Shown here in pieces: positions 42,842 through 52,307 of a DNA stretch of 64,000 bases. Origin of the DNA: Oscillospiraceae bacterium. Lineage in GTDB: Bacteria > Bacillota_A > Clostridia > Oscillospirales > Ruminococcaceae. The notes beneath the pieces were generated by a model. That model did no database searches. It was given only the letters and a program-made list of their open reading frames with translations, and was not told the DNA's origin. The DNA is taken from contig SFDQ01000002.1 of the NCBI GenBank assembly GCA_004558145.1, positions 310,001 through 374,000 of the forward strand, given 5' to 3'. Numbering within the stretch: position 1 is the first letter of the stretch; each line of letters starts with the position of its first letter. The translations under genes and the position numbers were made by a program.

Positions 42842-45247
42842 TTGGCAAAGTATACGAAACGGGAATTTGACAAACTTCTCAAGGACATGCTGGCCAGCGA
42901 ATACGGCACCACGCTGGACGTGGCCAGCAACCAGCAGATCTATCGTGTGCTGGCGCTCATCGCCCGGCGCATGATGAGCGACGGCCACAAGAAGTTCATC
43001 AGCCGGGCCTACGGCACCGGCGCAAAGCAGGTGTACTACCTGTGCATGGAGTTTTTGATGGGCCGCAGCCTGAAGAACAGCCTGTTCAGCCTGGGGCTGG
43101 CGGATGTGGCCGAGGCCGTTCTGGCGGACGCCGACATCAAGCTGGAGAGCATCTACGACGAAGAGCCCGACGCGGGCCTCGGCAACGGCGGCCTGGGCCG
43201 TCTGGCCGCCTGCTATCTGGACGGCATGGCCACCACCGGCATTGCCGGCACCGGCTACTCCATCCTGTACGAGTACGGCATCTTCAAGCAGAAGATCGTG
43301 GACGGCTGGCAGCAGGAAAAGGCCGACAACTGGCTGCCCGGCGGTCAGGTGTGGCTGAAGAGCCACCCCGACCAGAGCATCGAGGTCAAGTTTGACGGCG
43401 AGATCGAGGAGAGCTGGCAGGGCAGCTTCCACCACGTCATCCACAAGAATTACAACAGCGTCATCGCCGTGCCCAGCGACATGTACGTTCAGGGCTACGA
43501 CGGGCCGGGCGTTGCCAAGCTGCGCCTGTGGCAGGCCAAAGCGCCGGACTTCGACATGAAGAGCTTCAACGCCGGCGAGTACGGCAACGCCATCCGCCAG
43601 AACGCCTCGGCGGAGCTCATCAGCAAGATCCTCTACCCCAACGACAACCACATGGAGGGCAAGATCCTGCGCCTGCGCCAGCAGTACTTCCTGTCCGCCG
43701 CCTCCATCGGCGACATCTGCCAGAACCATCTGGCCCAGTTCGGCAGCCTGGACACCCTGCCCGAGAAGGCGGCCATCCAGCTGAACGACACCCATCCCAC
43801 CCTGGCCATCCCTGAGCTGATGCGCATTCTGCTGGACGAGTGCGGCTACGGCTGGGACAAAGCCTTCGACATCTGCCGGCGCACCTTCGCCTACACCAAC
43901 CACACGGTGATGAGCGAGGCGCTGGAGAAGTGGAACATTGACATCTTCCGCACCACCCTGCCCCGCATCTACACCATCGTGCAGGAGCTGGACCGCCGCT
44001 GCCGGGCCGACTTTGAAAAGGCCTTCCCCGGCGACCAGGGCAAGATCGACTACATGGCCATCCTGGGCGACGGTCAGGTGCGCATGGCCAACATCTGCTG
44101 CTATGTGTGCCACTCCATCAACGGCGTGTCCAAGCTGCACAGCGAGATCATCAAGGACAGCGTCTTCCACGACTACTACCTCTACAAGCCCCAGGCCTTC
44201 AAGAACGTCACCAACGGCATCGCCTACCGCCGCTGGCTGCTGGCGGGCAACCCGGCGCTGACCAAGCTGCTGAGCGACGTGATCGGCCCCGGCTTCAAGC
44301 ATGACGCCTCCCAGCTGAGCCGTCTGGCCGCCTTCAAGAACGACAAGAAGGTGCTGGACGCGCTGGACGCCGTGAAGAAGGCCAACAAGGCGGAGTTTGC
44401 CGCCCACCTGAAAAAGACCACCGGCCAGGTCATCGACCCGAACTCCATCTTCGACTGCCAGGTCAAGCGGATGCACGAGTACAAGCGCCAGCACCTGAAC
44501 GCGCTGAACATCGCCGCCCAGTACCTGTATCTGAAGGCCAACCCCAACGCCGACGTGACCCCCAAGACCTACATCTTCGGCGCCAAGGCGGCCCCCGGCT
44601 ACTACATGGCCAAACAGATGATCCGCCTGATCTGCAAGCTGGGCGAATACATCGACGCCGACCCCGCCGTGCGGGACATCCTGAAAGTGGTCTACCTGGA
44701 GGACTACAACGTCACCACCAGCGAGCGGCTGATGCCCGCCAGCGAGGTGAGCGAGCAGATCAGCCTTGCAGGCACCGAGGCCTCCGGCACCGGCAACATG
44801 AAGTTCATGCTGAACGGCGCCATCACCCTGGGCACCCTGGACGGCGCGAACGTGGAGATCGCCGACGCCGCCGGCATGGACAACGAGGTCATCTTCGGTA
44901 TGCGCACCGAGGAAGTGAACGCCCTCAAGGCCATGGGCTACCATCCCAGCATGTTCGCCAACCGGGACGAGGTCACCCTGGAGGTGCTGAACTTCCTGGA
45001 GAAGGGCTGGAACGGCGAGGACTTCCACGAGATCGTGAACAACCTGCGCAATGTGGACACCTACATGGTGCTGGCGGACTTTGCCGACTACCGCCGCGCC
45101 CACACGGACCTTGCGAAGCTCTACGCCGACCGCACCCGCTGGAACCAGATGAGTCTGGCCAACATCGCGGGCAGCGGCGTGTTCAGCGCCGACCGGTCGG
45201 TCACCGACTACGCCAACAACATCTGGGGCGCCAGCCCGGTGAAATGA
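42842..45247 (+). CDS. glgP: Glycogen/maltodextrin phosphorylase
   Basis: An 801-residue GT35 phosphorylase. It releases glucose 1-phosphate from alpha-1,4-glucans. The PLP lysine is Lys654 in EASGTGNMKFMLNGA; other motifs are DAGLGNGGLGRLAACYLD, QLNDTHPTLAIPELMR and QVKRMHEYKRQHLNAL. The start is a TTG at 42842 with AAGGGGAG upstream, which gives the family length; no ATG fits. The GH13 amylase follows after a terminator. Confidence 0.95.
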   Translation: MAKYTKREFDKLLKDMLASEYGTTLDVASNQQIYRVLALIARRMMSDGHKKFISRAYGTGAKQVYYLCMEFLMGRSLKNSLFSLGLADVAEAVLADADIKLESIYDEEPDAGLGNGGLGRLAACYLDGMATTGIAGTGYSILYEYGIFKQKIVDGWQQEKADNWLPGGQVWLKSHPDQSIEVKFDGEIEESWQGSFHHVIHKNYNSVIAVPSDMYVQGYDGPGVAKLRLWQAKAPDFDMKSFNAGEYGNAIRQNASAELISKILYPNDNHMEGKILRLRQQYFLSAASIGDICQNHLAQFGSLDTLPEKAAIQLNDTHPTLAIPELMRILLDECGYGWDKAFDICRRTFAYTNHTVMSEALEKWNIDIFRTTLPRIYTIVQELDRRCRADFEKAFPGDQGKIDYMAILGDGQVRMANICCYVCHSINGVSKLHSEIIKDSVFHDYYLYKPQAFKNVTNGIAYRRWLLAGNPALTKLLSDVIGPGFKHDASQLSRLAAFKNDKKVLDALDAVKKANKAEFAAHLKKTTGQVIDPNSIFDCQVKRMHEYKRQHLNALNIAAQYLYLKANPNADVTPKTYIFGAKAAPGYYMAKQMIRLICKLGEYIDADPAVRDILKVVYLEDYNVTTSERLMPASEVSEQISLAGTEASGTGNMKFMLNGAITLGTLDGANVEIADAAGMDNEVIFGMRTEEVNALKAMGYHPSMFANRDEVTLEVLNFLEKGWNGEDFHEIVNNLRNVDTYMVLADFADYRRAHTDLAKLYADRTRWNQMSLANIAGSGVFSADRSVTDYANNIWGASPVK

Positions 45248-45253
45248 ACCCCG

Positions 45254-45286
45254 TGCCCCCGGCGATGAACGCCCGGGGGCATTTTT
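45254..45286 (+). terminator. Terminator of glgP
   Basis: TGCCCCCGG/CCGGGGGCA arms followed by five T. Confidence 0.87.
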
Positions 45287-45327
45287 AAAACTTTCGGCAC
45301 ATTCTCTTGCCAGAGGAGCGATCTTGC

Positions 45328-47169
45328 TTGGACCATTTGTTCAACAGCCTTGACAGCGCCTACAAGACCCCCCGCGGGGCGGTGAGGGCGGGCGAACCGC
45401 TGCGCCTGGCGCTGACCATCCCCGAGCACTACGGCTTTGTGGAGCCGCGGCTGGTGCTCACCAAGGACGGCGGCGACCCCGTGGAATACCGCATGGATTT
45501 TGCCGGCTGCGTGGAAGGGGTGAACCACTTCCGCCTGAGCCTGACGCTGGACGAGGCGGGGCTTTACTTCTACTACTTCGACCTCTATTCCGACTTCCGC
45601 AAGCTCTACCGGGGCGAGCTGGGCGAGGCGGTGCTCAGCTGGACGGCGGGCGCCTGCTGGCAGCTCACCGTCTACGAGGCGGACTTTGCCACCCCAAAGG
45701 CTTTGCGGGGCGGGGTGATGTATCAAATTTTCCCCGACCGCTTTTTCGAGGGCAGGCCCCACCCGGTGATGCCCTTTGCCGACCGGGTCTACCGGGCCAA
45801 CAAGCAGGGCGAGCCCTACTTCTGGCCCAACGAGCAGGGCGGCCAGCTGAATCTGGACTACTTCGGCGGCGATTTTGAGGGCATCCGCAAAAAGCTCAGC
45901 TACCTGCAGGAGCTGGGGGTCACCTGGATCTACCTGAACCCCATCTTCGAGGCCCACGCGAACCACCGCTACAACACCGCCGACTATCTGAACGCCGACC
46001 CCCTGCTGGGCACCAACGAGGAGTTCACCCTGCTCTGCCGGGAGGCGAAGGAAAAGGGCATCCGCATCATTCTGGACGGCGTGTTCAGCCACACCGGGTC
46101 GGACAGCCTCTACTTCAACCGGGAGGGCCGCTACGGCCAGGGCGGGGCCTACCACGACCCCAACAGCCCCTACCGCAGCTGGTACGACTTCGACCCCAAA
46201 TACCCCTGCGGCTACCGCAGCTGGTGGGGCTTCGAGACCCTGCCCGAGGTGCGGGAGGACGACCCAGCCTACCAGCAGTTCATCTGCGGCAAGGGCGGCG
46301 TCATCGACACCTGGCTCTCCCGGGGGGCCAGCGGCTTTCGGCTGGACGTGGCGGACGAACTGCCCGACGATTTCATCGAGAGCATCCGCAAGGCGGTGAA
46401 GGCCCACGGGCCGGACTGCTATCTGCTGGGCGAGGTGTGGGAAGACGCCACCACCAAGGAGGCCTACGGCGTGCGCCGCACCTACCTGCTGGGCAAAGGG
46501 CTGGACGGGGTGATGAACTACCCCTTCCGCAACGCCATCCTGAGCTTTCTGCGGGGAGGCAGCGCCCTCTCCTCCGCCGAGCAGCTCACCGCCATCTGCG
46601 AGCACTACCCCGCCCCGGCGCTGCACGCACTGATGAACCACCTGGGCACCCACGACACCGAGCGCATCCTCACCGCCCTGGAAGACGAGCCCGCCGAGGG
46701 ACGGGACCGCTACTGGCAGAGCGGGCGGCGGCTGCCCAAGCCCAAGTACGACCACGGCATCCGGCTGGTGCGGCTGGCCTACGCCATGCTGTTCACCCTG
46801 CCGGGGGTGCCCTGCATCTACTACGGCGACGAGGTGGGCATGCAGGGCTACCGGGACCCCTTCAACCGGGCCTACTACGACTGGGACTCCACCGAGAACC
46901 GCATCAAGCCCCTTTTGCGCCAGCTGGCGAAGCTGCGCAAAGAGTGCGACGCCTTCTGGGAGGGCGACTTCCGGGTGACGCGGGCGGATGGCGGCCTTTT
47001 GCAGTACCGCCGCACCGGCCCCACCGAGACCGCCGAGATCGCGATCAACCGCACCCCCCGGCTGCTGGCCACCCACGCCCTGGGCAAGGTGACCGAGGTG
47101 GACCCCTTCAGCTTCACCGTGGTGGTGGAGGACACGGCCAAAGTGGCCGCTGCCGAAGCCGCCCTGTGA
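45328..47169 (+). CDS. GH13 alpha-glucosidase/neopullulanase-type amylase
   Basis: A 613-residue cytosolic GH13 enzyme without signal peptide. An N-terminal beta-sandwich (about 1-125) precedes the (beta/alpha)8 barrel, as in neopullulanase and maltogenic amylase (GH13_20). Catalytic residues are in GFRLDVADEL (Asp nucleophile), LLGEVWED (Glu acid/base) and NHLGTHDTER (Asp). GGVMYQIFPDRFF opens the barrel. It would cut internalised maltodextrins, feeding glgP. The start is read as TTG 45328 (GAGGAG nine bases upstream); there is no in-frame ATG before conserved sequence. Confidence 0.9.
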   Translation: MDHLFNSLDSAYKTPRGAVRAGEPLRLALTIPEHYGFVEPRLVLTKDGGDPVEYRMDFAGCVEGVNHFRLSLTLDEAGLYFYYFDLYSDFRKLYRGELGEAVLSWTAGACWQLTVYEADFATPKALRGGVMYQIFPDRFFEGRPHPVMPFADRVYRANKQGEPYFWPNEQGGQLNLDYFGGDFEGIRKKLSYLQELGVTWIYLNPIFEAHANHRYNTADYLNADPLLGTNEEFTLLCREAKEKGIRIILDGVFSHTGSDSLYFNREGRYGQGGAYHDPNSPYRSWYDFDPKYPCGYRSWWGFETLPEVREDDPAYQQFICGKGGVIDTWLSRGASGFRLDVADELPDDFIESIRKAVKAHGPDCYLLGEVWEDATTKEAYGVRRTYLLGKGLDGVMNYPFRNAILSFLRGGSALSSAEQLTAICEHYPAPALHALMNHLGTHDTERILTALEDEPAEGRDRYWQSGRRLPKPKYDHGIRLVRLAYAMLFTLPGVPCIYYGDEVGMQGYRDPFNRAYYDWDSTENRIKPLLRQLAKLRKECDAFWEGDFRVTRADGGLLQYRRTGPTETAEIAINRTPRLLATHALGKVTEVDPFSFTVVVEDTAKVAAAEAAL

Positions 47170-47189
47170 ACCGCATCTCAAAAGAATAA

Positions 47190-47227
47190 AAGGCGGCCCG
47201 CCGGATGCATTTCCGGCGGGCCGCCTT
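47190..47227. terminator. Bidirectional terminator after the amylase
   Basis: Perfect 15-bp arms AAGGCGGCCCGCCGG and complement, T-run on the plus strand and weaker on the minus; shared by the converging membrane-protein gene. Confidence 0.9.
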
Positions 47228-47236
47228 GTTTGTTTT

Positions 47237-48829
47237 TTATTCCTGCCGCTGATACAGCAGGTAGCGCACGGTGTAGTAGGTCTTTCGGTTGAGCTGGAGC
47301 TCCTGCCCTTCGCTCACCAGCACATAGCCGTGCTGTTCCAGCAGCGGCTGCCATTGAGCCAGGTTCGTCTGATAGTCATCCTCATAGCTGCCGCAGATGA
47401 TGAACTCGGTGTCGAAGGCGGGGTCGCCGTAAAACTCCTGCTGGATCTCCTCCACCGGCAGGTTGAAGCTGCCGATGTAGGGGCTGGCCTGCAGCAGGTC
47501 CGCCGCCATGCCGAAGCCCCGGTCCAGCACGCCCCACATCTCATAGCTGGGGTCCGGCTCGCTGCGCATCACCTGGGCGAACTGATACTGCACCGTATCC
47601 GCCCGTTTTTGGCCGAAGGCCTGATGGTTGGGGGTGTGCCACCATGCGAAGCCCACGCCGGCGGCCAGCGCCGCCGCGGCCAGAGCCGCCCACAGCCAGC
47701 TGCTGAACCGCCCGGTGCCCGCCAGCTTGTCCACCACGGCCCGCACCGCCGCCAGCACCGGCACAAAGCCGAAGGGCACGAACAGCACCAGCGCCAGGGC
47801 GTAGTAGATGGGGACGTTGTGGGGCGTGCCGTAGATGGCCGCCGTCACCGCCAGAAAACTCAGCGGCACAAGCAGGCGCTGCAGCCAGAAGGCCGCGTCC
47901 CGCTTTTCGCCCCGGGCTCCGGGGCCGAAGGTGAACCAGAGCAGCCCCAGCACCACGAACACGCCGAACACCCAGTTGAGGCGCAGGTCAGAGCGGATGT
48001 TGCGCCACATGCTGGCCAGCATCTGGGGCAGGGCGGCGTCGGCCGAGTCGGAATAGAGGAAGAGATTGCAGTAAAAATAGTTGTACCACATCTCGTCCAG
48101 CGCGCCGTTCGCCCAAAAGTAGAAAAGCCAGGGCAGGGCCATGGCCGCAAAGCCCAGCACGCCGCCGGAGATCACCCGGCCGAGGCCCTTCCACTCTCGG
48201 CGGACCAGGCCCCAGATCAGCAGCGTCACCGCCACCGCCCCGAAGGGGGCGCAGAGGTTATACTTGATCCAGAACACCGCGCCGCACAAAAGGCCCAGGG
48301 CGAGGCCCAGGCGCAGGGTGAGCGGGCGGCGCAGGCGCAGCGTTTCCAGCCCCAGCACCACCCCGCCCAGCAGCAGGGGCAGGCAGAGCTCCTCGGCGCT
48401 GTCGCCCTTTTGGAAGGCGACGGTGGAATAGCTCACCGCCAGCACCAGCGCCGGTGCCAGCGCGGCCGCCCGGCCCGCGCCGCACAGAAGGAACAGCCGC
48501 CGGGCGAAGTACAAAAACAGCGCCGCCGCGGCGATCTCGATGAGCCAGACGCCCAAAAAGCCGTCCGCCTGGACCCAGTTGGCGATGCAGTGCAGGAAAA
48601 ACAGCAGCGGGCCCTTCTGGTCCACCGCGTCCACATAGAGCACCCGCCCCTGGGCCATGGCCTTGCCCATCAAAAAGAAGCACTGGGCGTCCGACCAGTT
48701 GTTCACGGCATAGAAGGGAGAACTGCGGCTGACCACGGCCAGCACGCCCGCGGCGGGCAGCAGCAGCCAGAGTGCAGAAAACCGGCGCAGCGCGCCGGTC
48801 TTCCCTTCCGCCTTGCCGGCGGGATTCAT
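47237..48829 (-). CDS. Polytopic GT-C-like membrane protein (paralogue A)
   Basis: A 530-residue membrane protein with about 10 helices and a C-terminal soluble domain of about 120 residues. The layout resembles GT-C glycosyltransferases of the ArnT/PMT kind: a short N-tail, first helix (about 18-36), then an acidic loop (NNWSDAQCFFLMGKAMAQG, VDAVDQKGPLLFFLH) where such enzymes hold a catalytic Asp. Substrate unknown; lipid-linked sugar transfer to wall polymer or protein is the family expectation. The protein at 52308-53847 is a paralogue with the same loop and the same DTVQYQF segment. It overlaps the AraC gene by four bases and is cotranscribed with it. Confidence 0.75.
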   Translation of the reverse strand: MNPAGKAEGKTGALRRFSALWLLLPAAGVLAVVSRSSPFYAVNNWSDAQCFFLMGKAMAQGRVLYVDAVDQKGPLLFFLHCIANWVQADGFLGVWLIEIAAAALFLYFARRLFLLCGAGRAAALAPALVLAVSYSTVAFQKGDSAEELCLPLLLGGVVLGLETLRLRRPLTLRLGLALGLLCGAVFWIKYNLCAPFGAVAVTLLIWGLVRREWKGLGRVISGGVLGFAAMALPWLFYFWANGALDEMWYNYFYCNLFLYSDSADAALPQMLASMWRNIRSDLRLNWVFGVFVVLGLLWFTFGPGARGEKRDAAFWLQRLLVPLSFLAVTAAIYGTPHNVPIYYALALVLFVPFGFVPVLAAVRAVVDKLAGTGRFSSWLWAALAAAALAAGVGFAWWHTPNHQAFGQKRADTVQYQFAQVMRSEPDPSYEMWGVLDRGFGMAADLLQASPYIGSFNLPVEEIQQEFYGDPAFDTEFIICGSYEDDYQTNLAQWQPLLEQHGYVLVSEGQELQLNRKTYYTVRYLLYQRQE

Positions 48830-49728
48830 TCCTCACCTCTGCCCCGGCGTGCCAGCACCTTCACGCTGCTGGCGTACTCCGAGGGGGTCATGCCGGTGAC
48901 CTTTTTGAAGTGGCGGGAGAAATAGTGGATGGAATTGTAGCCCAAAAGGGCGGCGATCTCGGTGAAGTTGTGGCTGCCCTGGCGGATCATCTCCTTGGCC
49001 TTCTGGATCTTCAGGTTGCCAAAATACTCCATTGCGCCGCCGCCGGTCTTTTCCCGGAAGACCTTCTGCAGATAGCTGCGGCCCACCAGATTGTCGCGGC
49101 AGATGTCGCTCAGGGTCAGCCGGCGCTGGATGTTGGCCTCCAGATACTGCTGCACCCGGGCCAAAAACTCGTTCTGGCTGCGCTCGCGGATGAGGCTGGT
49201 GGGGCGGCTGGCAGGGGTCTCGTCCCCCCGGCGCACAAGGCACAGCAGCATGTACTCCAGCGAAACGCCGATGATCTGCTCGCAGCCGAAGGGCGCGGCC
49301 TCCCGCCGGATGAGGTGGGGGGTGAGGGGGTCGTCCAGCGGGGTGGAGAAGGCCGCGCCGGCCATCTCCACGATGCGGGCCAGCAGCACCCGCTCGTTGT
49401 CGCTCACGTTCACCACCCGGTGGCGGAAAAAGTCCATGGCGGGGCCGTTGCACTCGAAGGAGATGATGACGATGTTGGGCGCGCCGTCGCCGGTGGCCCG
49501 AACGTTGTGGAACTCGCCCGGCTCATGGAAGATCATCTGCCCCTTTTTCAGCAGCTTCTCTTCCTCGCCGGCGGTGACGTACACCTCGCCCTTGTCGGCG
49601 TAGACCAGCTCCCAAAAATCGTGGCTCTCACCTACAAAGGCGTAGTCCGGCCCGTACTCAAAATAGTGCACCGAATAGATGCGGTCGATGGCCAGCGGAC
49701 GCTCCAGTTCAAGCGGTGTGTATCCCAT
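48826..49728 (-). CDS. AraC-family transcriptional regulator
   Basis: A 300-residue regulator with a cupin-like N-terminal sensor (about 15-110, HDFWELVYADKGEVYV and FHEPGEFHNV) and a C-terminal double HTH (about 190-290: LTLSDICRDNLVGRSYLQKVF and NFTEIAALLGYNSIHYFSRHF). Such regulators usually sense a sugar. Cotranscribed, through an ATGA overlap, with a GT-C-like membrane protein, which is an unusual partner for this family. Confidence 0.92.
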   Translation of the reverse strand: MGYTPLELERPLAIDRIYSVHYFEYGPDYAFVGESHDFWELVYADKGEVYVTAGEEEKLLKKGQMIFHEPGEFHNVRATGDGAPNIVIISFECNGPAMDFFRHRVVNVSDNERVLLARIVEMAGAAFSTPLDDPLTPHLIRREAAPFGCEQIIGVSLEYMLLCLVRRGDETPASRPTSLIRERSQNEFLARVQQYLEANIQRRLTLSDICRDNLVGRSYLQKVFREKTGGGAMEYFGNLKIQKAKEMIRQGSHNFTEIAALLGYNSIHYFSRHFKKVTGMTPSEYASSVKVLARRGRGEE

Positions 49729-49865
49729 GCCCTGCCTCCTTTTTCCCTGCGGGGGCGAAAATTGCAGATTCTGCCATTAGTATACCGCATTCCGGCCGAT
49801 TGTGCAAACTTTTTCTGAAAAAATATACCTTTCTGCGGGGACTGTTCAACCGGCTCAAGCCGTGT

Positions 49866-49871
49866 TATACT
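49866..49871 (+). promoter_or_regulatory. -10 box of the MATE gene
   Basis: TGT-TATACT, extended -10 type, 33 bases before the ATG. The -35 (TGTTCA at 17 or TTCAAC at 15 bases) is weak. Confidence 0.5.
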
Positions 49872-49903
49872 GGGAATCAGCAACATATTTGTGAGGAGAT
49901 TTT

Positions 49904-51292
49904 ATGCTGCAAACACTGCAAACCCGGTTCTACACCGACTGGGATTTCTACCGGCGGGTGCTGGCCATCACCCTGCCCATCGCCATCCAGAACGTCATCA
50001 ACCTGGGCGTGAACATGATGGACATCATCATGCTGGGCCAGCTGGGCGACACGGCCATCGCCGCCGCCAACCTGGGGGGCCAGCTGTTCATCATCCTCAA
50101 CGTCACCGGCTTCGGGCTGGCCAGCGGCGCGGCGGTGCTCATCGCCCAGTACTGGGGCAAGCGGGACATGCTGCGCATCCGGCAGATCTTCGCCCTCAGC
50201 CTGCGCTTTGCCCTGGGCGCGTCGGCGCTGTTCACCGTGCTGGGGCGGCTGTTCCCGGTGCAGATCATGCACATCTTCGCCACCGACGCGGATGTCATCC
50301 GGGAGGGCGCGGCCTACCTGGAATGGCTGTCGGTGAGCTTTGTTTTTTACAGCTTCTCCAACTGCTACATCATGTGCCTGCGAGCGGTGGAGCAGGTGAA
50401 GGTGAGCATCGCGGTCTATTCCAGCAGCTTCTTCGTGAACGTGTTCTTCAACTACTGCTTCATCTTCGGCAAGCTGGGCGCGCCGGAGCTGGGGGTGCGG
50501 GGCGCGGCGCTGGGCACCATCATGGCCCGCCTGTTCGAGTGCGCGGCGGTGCTGGTGTATATGTACCGCATCGAGCGCACGGTGTGCTTCACCCCCAAAT
50601 GGCTGCTGCGTTTTCGCAGCGGGCTGTTCAGCGACTATGTGCGCAACAGCGTGCCGGTGGTGAGCAACGAGCTTTTGTGGGCGCTGGGCGTGGCGGTGAC
50701 CAACCTGACCATCGGCCACATGGGCCCCAGCTTCACCAGCGCGGTGAGCATCGTGAACGTGGTGAACAACCTGGTGAGCGTGTTCATCTTCGGCATGGCC
50801 AACGCCACCGCCGTGGTGGTGGGCAAGACCATCGGCGAGGGCCGCCTTGCGGACGCGCGCCGGGCCGCCAACAGCACGGTGGCGGTGAGCGTTGTGCTCA
50901 GCCTTGTGGGCACGGCCCTGCTGCTGGCGGGCCAGCGGCCCATCATGAGCCTTTACAACGTGAGCCAGCAGGCCCACGACACCGCCCTCATCCTGATGAC
51001 CATTCTGGCGGCCATCCAGCCCTTCCAGGCGGTGGGCACCGTGATGGTGGTGGGCGTGCTGCGGGGCGGCGGCGACGTGCGCACCAACCTCATTCTGGAC
51101 AGCGGCCTGCTCTGGGTGCTGGCCATCCCGCTGGGCCTTTTGGGCGGCTTTGTGTTCCACTGGTCCGCGCCGGTGGTGTTCTTCTGTTTGCGGTGCGACA
51201 ACATCGTCAAGAGCATCCTGGGCTTCATCCGCCTTTGCAGCGGGCGCTGGGTGCGGGTGGTCACCCGCGCCGACACGGTGCAGGAGGCGTGA
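49904..51292 (+). CDS. MATE-family efflux transporter
   Basis: A 462-residue MATE (NorM/DinF-like) protein with 12 predicted membrane helices in two homologous halves, starting in LAITLPIAIQNVINLGVNMMDIIMLG. It exports cationic drugs or metabolites in exchange for Na+ or H+. GTGAGGAG lies upstream of the ATG. Next gene is a dehydrogenase 52 bases downstream, probably cotranscribed. Confidence 0.92.
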   Translation: MLQTLQTRFYTDWDFYRRVLAITLPIAIQNVINLGVNMMDIIMLGQLGDTAIAAANLGGQLFIILNVTGFGLASGAAVLIAQYWGKRDMLRIRQIFALSLRFALGASALFTVLGRLFPVQIMHIFATDADVIREGAAYLEWLSVSFVFYSFSNCYIMCLRAVEQVKVSIAVYSSSFFVNVFFNYCFIFGKLGAPELGVRGAALGTIMARLFECAAVLVYMYRIERTVCFTPKWLLRFRSGLFSDYVRNSVPVVSNELLWALGVAVTNLTIGHMGPSFTSAVSIVNVVNNLVSVFIFGMANATAVVVGKTIGEGRLADARRAANSTVAVSVVLSLVGTALLLAGQRPIMSLYNVSQQAHDTALILMTILAAIQPFQAVGTVMVVGVLRGGGDVRTNLILDSGLLWVLAIPLGLLGGFVFHWSAPVVFFCLRCDNIVKSILGFIRLCSGRWVRVVTRADTVQEA

Positions 51293-51344
51293 GGTTTCAT
51301 CGGTAAAATTCCGGCATCCCCGGATGAGATAAGGAGTGTTGAAG

Positions 51345-52223
51345 ATGGAAAAGCAGAAAGTCGCATGGATCGGCACCGGCGTGATGGGCGCGTCCCAGGC
51401 CGGGCATCTGGTAAAGGCCGGCTGGGAAGTGAAGGCCTACGGCCACCACTATGAAAAGGTGGCCGCCAAGGCGCGCGAGTTCGGCTTCATCCCCTGCCGC
51501 ACCATCGCCGAGGCGGTGGCGGACGCGGACTTCGTGTTCGTGATGGTGGGCTACCCCGCCGACGTGGAAGAGGTGTTCTGCTGCGAGGGCGGCATCCTCG
51601 ACTCCGCCCGCCCCGGCACCGTGGCGGTGGACATGACCACCTCCAGCCCCACCCTGGCCCAGAAGCTCTACGCCCTGGGCAAGGAAAAAGGCATCGCCGT
51701 GCTGGACGCGCCGGTCTCCGGCGGCGACAAGGGCGCGCGGGAGGCCACCCTGTCCATCATGGTGGGCGGCGACGAAGACGCCTTTGAGAAGACCCTGCCC
51801 TTCTTCAACGCCATGGGCAAGAGCGTGCTGCTGATGGGCCCCGCGGGCTTCGGCCAGCACACCAAGGCCGCCAACCAGATCGCCGTGGCGGGCGCCACCG
51901 CCGCCTACACCGAGGCCATCCATTACGCCGAGAAGGCCGGCCTTGACCCCCAGAAGATGCTGGCGGCCATCGGCGGCGGCGCGGCGGGCAGCTGGCAGAT
52001 CGCCAACATGGCTCCCCGCGCTTTGGCGGGCGACTTCGCCCCCGGCTTCTTTGTGAAGCACTTCATCAAGGACATGAAGATCATCTGCGAAGAGGCCGCC
52101 GCCCGGGGCGAGAGCCTGCCCATGGTGGAGAGCGTGCTCAAGGTGTATGAGGAGTTCGCCGCCGCCGGCGGCGCGGACGAGGGCACCCAGGCGCTCATCG
52201 ATTTTTACAGAAAGAACAAATAA
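51345..52223 (+). CDS. Beta-hydroxyacid dehydrogenase (3-hydroxyisobutyrate/tartronate semialdehyde type)
   Basis: A 292-residue NAD(P)-dependent dehydrogenase. The Rossmann loop is WIGTGVMGASQAGHLVKAG, the substrate loop DAPVSGGDKGA, and the catalytic Lys lies in GQHTKAANQ. Family members reduce short 3-oxoacids such as tartronate semialdehyde or oxidise 3-hydroxyisobutyrate. Substrate unresolved. The ATG at 51345 follows AAGGAG by eight bases. Confidence 0.9.
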   Translation: MEKQKVAWIGTGVMGASQAGHLVKAGWEVKAYGHHYEKVAAKAREFGFIPCRTIAEAVADADFVFVMVGYPADVEEVFCCEGGILDSARPGTVAVDMTTSSPTLAQKLYALGKEKGIAVLDAPVSGGDKGAREATLSIMVGGDEDAFEKTLPFFNAMGKSVLLMGPAGFGQHTKAANQIAVAGATAAYTEAIHYAEKAGLDPQKMLAAIGGGAAGSWQIANMAPRALAGDFAPGFFVKHFIKDMKIICEEAAARGESLPMVESVLKVYEEFAAAGGADEGTQALIDFYRKNK

Positions 52224-52256
52224 GCAAACCAATTACTCTTTGTATTCTTTGCATGA

Positions 52257-52297
52257 TAAAAAGGGCCGGCGGGGTCTTCCCCGCCGGTCCTTTTGTT
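52257..52297. terminator. Bidirectional terminator
   Basis: AAAAGGGCCGGCGGGG/CCCCGCCGGTCCTTTT arms with one mismatch, T-runs on both sides; shared by the dehydrogenase and the converging paralogue B. Confidence 0.9.
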
Positions 52298-52307
52298 TTG
52301 TCTGCGC

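Noticed and set aside
45248..45327. glgP and the GH13 amylase as one operon
   Set aside because: A strong terminator at 45254-45286 separates them. They are related in pathway, but cotranscription is not supported.
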